A DNA stretch of 64,000 nucleotides from Anaerolineae bacterium (GTDB taxonomy: Bacteria; Chloroflexota; Anaerolineae; Anaerolineales; Villigracilaceae). The position numbers were made by a program, and so were the translations under genes. Positions 58,584 to 64,000 of the stretch are shown here, piece by piece. Numbering within the stretch: the stretch's first letter is position 1; each line of letters begins with the position of its first letter. Under the pieces are notes generated by a model. That model searched no databases. It saw only the letters and a list, made by a program, of their open reading frames with translations, and was not told the DNA's origin. Location: assembly GCA_021324435.1 (NCBI GenBank), contig JAJPIZ010000008.1:1-64000 (forward strand), in the 5' to 3' direction.

Positions 58584-58594
58584 AAACGCATCAA

Positions 58595-59437
58595 TTAACT
58601 ATTTGCCGCGCCGATTTCCTCGTCCAATTCTTTTCCTCGTTCATCCTCGCTTGGTTCGATGCGGCGGGCGAAAATCAGGAAGCCGGTGTGCGCGACCATG
58701 CGATCCGTGGGGCGCAGGCGGGATGGCTCGGCTTGGTAATAGCGGACGAGAACTTCACAGACTTCGATAAAGGCAAAATGCTCGCGGCGCAACGCGACCA
58801 GCAATTTCTCCACTTGATTGACGGTGGGGAGCAGGCTACACAAAAACCCGCCGGGCTTGAGCGCGGCGCGGACTTGCGGGATGTAATCGAACGGATTCGG
58901 CAGATCGAGGAAGAGCGCGTCGGCGTCAGTTTCGTCGAAGCCCCCTTGAATGTCGCGCAGTTTGAAGTCCACGCGCGAGGCGAGGCCGACGCGTTCGAGA
59001 TTCTTTTTGGCGAGATTCTGCGCGTCAGGCTTGATCTCATACGAATGTACGCGTCCCTCCGCGCCGATCATGTAAGCCAATGCAATCGTCATCGAGCCGG
59101 AGCCGGTGCCCGCTTCGATCACTTTTTTGCCGGGGCCCACGCCCATGGTCACGAGAATGAAGCCGATGTCTTTCGGATAAAGGATTTGCGTGGCGCGCGG
59201 CAGTTCGTTGAGTAAATCTGCAAGCGAAGGCTGAAGCAAAAAGAATGGCGAGCCCATGTGACTGAAGACTTGTGTTCCCCAGGGCTTGCCGATCAGATCG
59301 TCGTGCAAAAGCACGCCGCGATGAGTTTCAAATTTTGCGCCTTCTGTGAGCGTGAGGATGAAATGCTTGTGGCGCAGGCCGACGAGTTGCGCGATGTCGC
59401 CCGCGCGTGCGATGGAGGAGGTGGCAATGATGGACAT
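58595..59437 (-). CDS. trmI: tRNA (adenine-N1-)-methyltransferase TrmI (m1A58)
   Basis: 280 residues. N-terminal small domain with THRGVLLHDDLIGKPWG, then a class I methyltransferase core with the TrmI motif VIEAGTGSGSMTIALA, the acidic residue at SYEIKPDA and the catalytic DALFLDLPNPFDYI. It makes m1A at position 58 (and 57 in some) of tRNA T-loops. The T-loop is the same region that TtuA thiolates in thermophiles. C-terminal acidic tail. Confidence 0.93.
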   Translation of the reverse strand: MSIIATSSIARAGDIAQLVGLRHKHFILTLTEGAKFETHRGVLLHDDLIGKPWGTQVFSHMGSPFFLLQPSLADLLNELPRATQILYPKDIGFILVTMGVGPGKKVIEAGTGSGSMTIALAYMIGAEGRVHSYEIKPDAQNLAKKNLERVGLASRVDFKLRDIQGGFDETDADALFLDLPNPFDYIPQVRAALKPGGFLCSLLPTVNQVEKLLVALRREHFAFIEVCEVLVRYYQAEPSRLRPTDRMVAHTGFLIFARRIEPSEDERGKELDEEIGAANS

Positions 59438-59446
59438 GAGATTATT

Positions 59447-60694
59447 TTACCCCCTCCCATCCTCCGAAGGAGCGGTGGGGGCGAAGGAAGGTGAATTTCG
59501 AAATTTCCAATTCATCGTTCCCAGAATCACTGGAATGGCGAGGATCAAAATCAGTAAGAAGCCGATGCACAACGCGGCGATCAACGCGCCGAACACATCG
59601 GGTTGAGCAGGGTGCGATGCGAGGCGCAATCCACCCGCAACGATCAAAACTACACATGTATTCCACGTGGAATGAAGGAGCAAAGCAAGAGAATAACCGC
59701 CGGCCGCGTGCCAGAATTTTTTTCGCACCCGGAAGGACGCGATGCCCCAGCCTGTGAGACTGGCAGTCATCACGTGCATCATCGTGCTTCCGCCGCGGAC
59801 CAGGAGAGTAGTAGCCCAGCCTGCATCGGGAGTGACCGAAGCCAGCAGACTTTCGAACAAACCAAAACCCGCGCCGCTCAACGCGCCGATCACAAAACCC
59901 TGCGCGGGCGAATCGAGTCGGTCGAAGAGCATCCAGACCGCGGCGGATTTGGCGGTCTCTTCGATCAGCGGCGTAAAGCCGGAGAAGAAGACCAACGCGA
60001 GCAAAACCACCAGCGGGTTGGTCAGCCACGGACCGACGAGATTCATTATCTTGTCAAGGCTCGACGTGTTGCTGAGTTGTTCCATCAACTGCTTGAAGGC
60101 GGTCGCCTGTTCCTGATGAAGCCCAAGATAAACTCCCACGCCGACCAGCCCAAGAACGACTAACATAATCTCTGCGAACGCGGAGAAGAACGTGCCAAAG
60201 GACATGGTTATGAACAACGCGCCCCAGGCGCGTGACCGCGAGCCGTTCATCAATCCGCCCGAAGCCAGACGGATGAAAAAATAAACCGGCGTGGCAATAG
60301 CCAGCAAATAGAACAGCGGTGCAAACCATTTCAGGATTTGGTGATTGAAAAAGACCTGTGCCAGAATGGACGCGCCAATCCAAAGAACGAATAACAAAAT
60401 GCCTTGCCAGATGCTCAATACTTTTGGAGCAGGCACGTTCACTTCTTTGCCGCGCAGTCTTTGCAGTGAATAATAGGCTGTGACAAAAAAGAGCGCGCCG
60501 ATCAAAGTCAGCGCACTGCCGGGGATGAGGGCGTCCAGCAATGGAGGGGCATCCTGCGCGAAACTTTGGCCTTGTGCGCCCAGCACTGCATAAATGGTTA
60601 TCAGGGCCGCGATCAAAAACATGAAGAGTCCGCTTGCGAGGCTGGTAATCGCGAGAAGAATCGTGCGCCAATCACGTCTGATATTTTTATCCAT
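59447..60694 (-). CDS. PrsW-family intramembrane metalloprotease
   Basis: 415 residues with about ten membrane helices. Family motifs: PLIEETAKSAAVW (EExxK), GALSGAGFGLFESLL (GxxFGxxE) and RGGSTMMHVMTASLTGWGIA (HxxxxxxxG). The later LLLHSTWN supplies another His. PrsW cleaves anti-sigma factors in Bacillus; the substrate here is not evident. The last 15 or so residues (about SPSFAPTAPSEDGRG) are encoded by a short palindromic repeat at 59450-59482. It overlaps the upstream membrane-protein gene by 8 bases. Confidence 0.85.
   Translation of the reverse strand: MDKNIRRDWRTILLAITSLASGLFMFLIAALITIYAVLGAQGQSFAQDAPPLLDALIPGSALTLIGALFFVTAYYSLQRLRGKEVNVPAPKVLSIWQGILLFVLWIGASILAQVFFNHQILKWFAPLFYLLAIATPVYFFIRLASGGLMNGSRSRAWGALFITMSFGTFFSAFAEIMLVVLGLVGVGVYLGLHQEQATAFKQLMEQLSNTSSLDKIMNLVGPWLTNPLVVLLALVFFSGFTPLIEETAKSAAVWMLFDRLDSPAQGFVIGALSGAGFGLFESLLASVTPDAGWATTLLVRGGSTMMHVMTASLTGWGIASFRVRKKFWHAAGGYSLALLLHSTWNTCVVLIVAGGLRLASHPAQPDVFGALIAALCIGFLLILILAIPVILGTMNWKFRNSPSFAPTAPSEDGRG
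59450..59482. repeat. Palindromic repeat encoding the PrsW-like C-terminal tail
   Basis: CCCCCTCCCATCCTCC and GGAGCGGTGGGGG form an imperfect palindrome, beginning right beside the stop codon (59447-59449). Confidence 0.55.
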
Positions 60695-61529
60695 TAAGAT
60701 TTCCTCCCGTTATTGGGCCATCGTTTAGCGCACGTCTTTGCGAATAATAGGAATAGATGATCCACACGAGAAGGCTCGCGGACAATAGAAATGTATAAGC
60801 CAAATCTTCGTATACTCTCCACACGACGGGAGGGATGACCCCGAGCCATTCGAGGCCAAGCACCCATCGGGCAAATGGATCAATCAAAAATAGACCAGCT
60901 GGCAAAACGATCCGATATGATGGCGATAGCAATTTTTGATCAGGAGAGGTTTTCGCAGATTTCAGATTGCCGCCAGCAATCACCCAGAAAAGTTGGATGA
61001 TGTTTCTGGGTTGCATAGCCAAGATGGAATTCAAATAACTGTTCTTGTGTCGCAGAAAGGCGATCCAGAGTGAGCAGGAGATGATTGTAATTCCCAGCTG
61101 TGCGAGAAAACCGAGAATGTACAATGTCCAAATGGGAGCATTCAGTTCGCGGAAGACGACAATGAACATATTCCCTTCCGACTCTAGGCTGGGCGTATTC
61201 GCGATGGTGGTCAACACGTCCAGCCAGATGCCGCCTACAATGATGGCACAACCGAGGTATGCAAGGCTCTTGTTGTAAATGATGCTTCCATTACTGGCAA
61301 GAGAGGCTGAGAGCACAACCAAAAGTGCTTCAATGAACAAAAGTGCGGCCATCAGTGGCATCAGGGTCAACAGGTGCTTAACTAGATTATGTTCCCGAAA
61401 TGCTAGTACAAAAAAGTATCCTGTCCCGAATGCCGCCACGATCAAGAGTACAAAGGTTATAAGTATCCATTTGGTCAGGGGCATTGAACGCGCAATGATG
61501 CTTCTATCTTCATCGTTGAGCATTGTCAT
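60687..61529 (-). CDS. Polytopic membrane protein of unknown function
   Basis: 280 residues with about seven hydrophobic helices (near 20-42, 54-76, 88-110, 128-155, 173-188, 205-228, 240-262). A charged outer loop and SYYSQRRALNDG close the protein. Family unknown. The start ATG overlaps the stop of the cyclophilin fusion gene (ATGA), with GAGGAG upstream; the end overlaps the PrsW-like gene by 8 bases. The three genes form a coupled unit. Confidence 0.72.
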   Translation of the reverse strand: MTMLNDEDRSIIARSMPLTKWILITFVLLIVAAFGTGYFFVLAFREHNLVKHLLTLMPLMAALLFIEALLVVLSASLASNGSIIYNKSLAYLGCAIIVGGIWLDVLTTIANTPSLESEGNMFIVVFRELNAPIWTLYILGFLAQLGITIISCSLWIAFLRHKNSYLNSILAMQPRNIIQLFWVIAGGNLKSAKTSPDQKLLSPSYRIVLPAGLFLIDPFARWVLGLEWLGVIPPVVWRVYEDLAYTFLLSASLLVWIIYSYYSQRRALNDGPITGGNLNG

Positions 61530-62770
61530 TTCTCCTCGATGGTCACACTGATGATTTTATCGCCCGGCGCGAGAATGCCGGGTTGCGATGGATCGCGCGG
61601 CGTCAGGCTTTCGACCACGTCCATGCCTTTGATGACCTGACCGAAGATCGTGTACAGGCCATTCAAATTTGGCTTGGGCGCGTACGTGATGAAGAACTGA
61701 CTTCCATTTGTGTCCGGCCCGGAGTTTGCCATGCCCACCATGCCGGGCTTGTCGAATTTCAAATCGCTGATCTCATTCTTGAACACATATCCAGGTCCGC
61801 CGCGGCCTGTTCCGCTTGGGTCGCCCGCTTGCGCCACAAACCCCGGAAGCACGCGATGAAAGGTCACGCCATCGAACCAACCGTTTTTTGCAAGGAACAC
61901 AAATGAGTTCACGGCCAGCGGGGCTTTGTCGGCATACAACTGAATCACAATGTCGCCTTTTTCGGTGTGAATCGCCGCGAGGTATTGTTTCGATGTGTCA
62001 ATGCTGAATGCCGGGCACGATTTGAACTGACGCGGGCCGAGCGCGATCAGGCTGATGGTTGAATCGAGCGTGACATAATCCAGCCCGAACAAAGGCTGAG
62101 GCTTGCCGTTGATGAGGACCAGCGGTCCGCGCTGGAGACCGGCGCGGGTCGCCGCATCGGTCAGGGACTTGGCCCTGGCCGCCGTTTCAGGAGCATTCAA
62201 CGCCGCCTCGAACCTGGTCCCGTCAAGCCCGATGCCCGGGGCCTGTGTTTTCAACCAGGCGTTGAAATCATCCGCTGATAACTTAGACCATTCTTCATTC
62301 TTCTGGAACAGCACATCATACATTTCCCAAAAATGACCTTGCTCATCCGCGGCCAGCACAGCCTGCAAAGCCAGTTGTGATTTGTCTGCGACCGAGGAAA
62401 TGGGGCGGAACACAAATAACAAATCGTTCGGGTGCTGGTAAACCAGGTTACTCGCCACCGCGGCCATCGAAAGACAGATGGGTTCCTGAAAGTCACAGTA
62501 TTCGATCATCGTCACGGGCGCGTTGGCCGGGCCGCGCGTGTAATCCGCGGCGGACACGCCGGGGAAGGAAGTGAGCACCGCAGTGGGTGTCGGCTCGGCG
62601 TTGATCGCGGTGCAGCCGGCTTCGGGCGAAATCGTTGGAGTGGCCGATGCGGGCGCGAGGGTTGGCGTTTCGCTGGCCGTCGCGGTCGCAGTTTGTTGAG
62701 GCGAGCAGGAGGTGAGGAGTAAAAAAGTAAAAAGGGATGAGAGGAAAAGCAAGACGATGTTCTTGTGCAT
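61526..62770 (-). CDS. Lipoprotein fusion: DsbA-like thioredoxin domain plus cyclophilin-type peptidyl-prolyl isomerase
   Basis: 414 residues. Lipobox LTSC at about 19-22 and a Thr/Pro-rich tether, then a thioredoxin-fold domain (about 80-235) of DsbA/DsbG type, then a cyclophilin domain (about 258-414) with FHRVLPGFVAQAGDPSGTGRGG and GSQFFITYAPKPNL (catalytic Arg and Phe/Gln). The thioredoxin motif reads FQEPIC instead of FQCPYC, so the nucleophilic Cys is missing; it is probably a binding or chaperone domain. Likely helps folding of exported proteins. CAGGAGACC precedes the ATG at 62770. Confidence 0.9.
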   Translation of the reverse strand: MHKNIVLLFLSSLFTFLLLTSCSPQQTATATASETPTLAPASATPTISPEAGCTAINAEPTPTAVLTSFPGVSAADYTRGPANAPVTMIEYCDFQEPICLSMAAVASNLVYQHPNDLLFVFRPISSVADKSQLALQAVLAADEQGHFWEMYDVLFQKNEEWSKLSADDFNAWLKTQAPGIGLDGTRFEAALNAPETAARAKSLTDAATRAGLQRGPLVLINGKPQPLFGLDYVTLDSTISLIALGPRQFKSCPAFSIDTSKQYLAAIHTEKGDIVIQLYADKAPLAVNSFVFLAKNGWFDGVTFHRVLPGFVAQAGDPSGTGRGGPGYVFKNEISDLKFDKPGMVGMANSGPDTNGSQFFITYAPKPNLNGLYTIFGQVIKGMDVVESLTPRDPSQPGILAPGDKIISVTIEEK

Positions 62771-62785
62771 GAGGTCTCCTGATTG

Positions 62786-62908
62786 CGTCATTGCGAGGGC
62801 GGTGGTTGAGTAACGAGCGAAGCGGGTGTATCGAAACCCCGCCCGAAGCGATCTCCATGTGTGAGAGGGGATTGCTTCGTCGGGGAGGGCGCCCTCCTCG
62901 CACCGACA
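62786..62908. repeat. Dispersed palindromic repeat, family B
   Basis: GTCATTGCGAGGGC ... GAAGCGATCTCC and inverted GGATTGCTTCG ... CCTCCTCGCACCGAC. Second copy of the element at 310-426, with an extra inner segment GTTGAGTAACGAGCGAAG. It fills the gap between the PPIase gene and the metallopeptidase gene. Confidence 0.8.
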
Positions 62909-62912
62909 TGAT

Positions 62913-64000
62913 TTATTGTCCCACCGCCTGTTTCAATTCGTCGAACGAAGTCATCCACGCGATGCGATTGACAAAATCTGCCAGCGATTTGCTTTGCGCG
63001 CGCAGAGCGCGCACTGCCGGCCCGACCGGGTCTTCACCCGCCGCGCCGCCGGGCACATCCGCGTATGCGCCGTAGAACGCGAAGTAAGCCTGATTTAGTT
63101 TACGGATTTCGTATCCGTTCTGCACGAACAGCTGGCGGCGTTGTTCCATGTAGGCCTCGGCTTCGGTGATCTTGCCTTCCGCCAGTAATCTGTCCGCGGT
63201 GACGCGCGTCGTGTGCATCTCTGCGCGGAAGTCGAAGGGTTGGCGCGGGAGAGTTCCCGGGCCGGGATAGACTTCACGAAGCGCGACCCGATTGAAGTCC
63301 AGAGGAGAAGCGGATGTCAATTCCGGATAATAGCGCCGAATTACTTCCGCGCCGATTTCATTGCCGCTGATATCCGCCGTCGTTTCATTCATTGTGCGGA
63401 TCTGATCGGATGAATCGTACAACATTCCGAGCGGGCGGAGGGTGAGGTAATTGTGAGTCCATTCGTGCGCGATGGTGCTGACCAGCCAGGTAAGATCGGT
63501 GGTGCGCATGATCATGGTGGGATACACGCCCACGCCGCCGATGGGCACGACCAGCGACGAAACGTTCAGGCCTTTGTCAACGCGGTCTTCGAGGGCGACC
63601 TGTTGATCAATGCTGATGTCAGCCACGAGGGAAATGTTTGCGACCTGCTCGATGTGGTCGCGCGGCGAGACGATCAGCGCGTCGGGCACGGCGGTGGAAT
63701 GATAAAGAATGGTCGGGATGGGCTGGCCGAGGGTGGCGAGGCCCCAATCTGCGGCCACTTGCGCAACTTGTCCCTGCAAGACCGCTTCGGCGATGGGAGC
63801 AAGATCGTTTTGTTGTTTGTAAAGTTGATCCAACTCTGCGCGGACTTGCGCCGAGGCCTTGACTTTATCCGTGATAGCCGGGTCGGCGTAGATGCGATTC
63901 AGCGCATCCTCGCCCTGAATGATTTGTTGCGTGATATGAAGATAGTCGGTGACCGCGACTTTGCTTTGTTCTCGATTTAGATAGCCCGGAATCCCCACCG
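62913..64000 (-). CDS. Zinc metallopeptidase-like protein (gluzincin), 5' end outside the window
   Basis: At least 361 residues, cut by the window edge. The gluzincin zinc motif AHEWTHNYL (HExxH) is followed 30 or so residues later by NETTAD, a plausible third ligand Glu. The N-terminal part is helical (QVRAELDQLYKQQNDLAP). No named family recognised; it may be a membrane-linked or secreted peptidase whose N terminus lies beyond 64000. Confidence 0.75.
   Translation of the reverse strand, partial: VGIPGYLNREQSKVAVTDYLHITQQIIQGEDALNRIYADPAITDKVKASAQVRAELDQLYKQQNDLAPIAEAVLQGQVAQVAADWGLATLGQPIPTILYHSTAVPDALIVSPRDHIEQVANISLVADISIDQQVALEDRVDKGLNVSSLVVPIGGVGVYPTMIMRTTDLTWLVSTIAHEWTHNYLTLRPLGMLYDSSDQIRTMNETTADISGNEIGAEVIRRYYPELTSASPLDFNRVALREVYPGPGTLPRQPFDFRAEMHTTRVTADRLLAEGKITEAEAYMEQRRQLFVQNGYEIRKLNQAYFAFYGAYADVPGGAAGEDPVGPAVRALRAQSKSLADFVNRIAWMTSFDELKQAVGQ

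Noticed and set aside
1-64000. tRNA or rRNA genes
   Set aside because: No cloverleaf with a GGTTC-type T-loop and no conserved rRNA segment was noticed in the gaps; a covariance search would be decisive.

Overview
The window looks like a chromosomal segment of a Chloroflexota bacterium, most likely class Anaerolineae. This is inferred from gene content and style, not from a marker alignment. It has moderately GC-rich coding DNA, many short intergenic palindromes, lipoproteins with Ser/Thr/Pro-rich linkers behind the lipobox, a TtuA/TtuB tRNA thiolation pair, a complete Liv transporter, a two-gene Tat operon, FtsH, GSI glutamine synthetase and L25 of the long CTC type. I saw no rRNA or tRNA gene.

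Layout. 1-6.1 kb (minus strand): a truncated GIY-YIG gene, an M14 carboxypeptidase coupled to cinA, a second LivK-like binding protein, an FAD amine dehydrogenase and an ornithine-cyclodeaminase-family enzyme. 6.1-12.2 kb: livK-H-M-G-F for branched-chain amino acid uptake, with a structured livK leader containing a possible coupled leader ORF. 12.2-15 kb: a cNMP-binding protein, a LysM/M23 envelope peptidase, DUF192 and a response regulator. 15.0-16.9 kb: the two ends of a broken exonuclease III gene (xthA) flank an AT-rich block with a putative three-gene operon (small membrane protein, four-helix membrane protein, SAM methyltransferase). 17-28.7 kb: ftsH, an acyl-CoA synthetase, miaA, yraN, a glycosyltransferase, ttuB/ttuA, a YcaQ-like protein, and a preQ1 riboswitch controlling queF and a queuosine-precursor transporter. 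28.7-30.3 kb: a PIN-domain gene bounded by integron-type recombination sites. 30.5-45.6 kb: glnA, EamA, Ogt/AraC, monooxygenase-fold protein, amine oxidase, a likely 6S RNA, GH25 lysozyme, penicillin acylase, a GT-C-like membrane protein, a beta-propeller lipoprotein and a broken MazF-type toxin-antitoxin pair. 45.6-53.4 kb: a long minus-strand operon (spermidine-synthase-like protein, DUF1461, fabG, Asp23, nusB, tatA/B, tatC, large glycosidase-like lipoprotein). 53.5-64 kb: small membrane proteins, rplY, an MmyB-type regulator, a hydrolase, a Nudix enzyme, trmI, a PrsW-like protease, a DsbA-like/cyclophilin fusion and a partial metallopeptidase.

Two features run through the window. Short dispersed palindromic repeats of at least six families sit in gene gaps, and several overlap the 3' ends of genes, changing or truncating the C termini of the encoded proteins. 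Several tRNA-modification functions also lie close together (miaA, ttuA/B, queF plus transporter, and further away trmI). The best candidates for undescribed biology are the operon inside the xthA ruin, the PIN-domain integron cassette and the livK leader.
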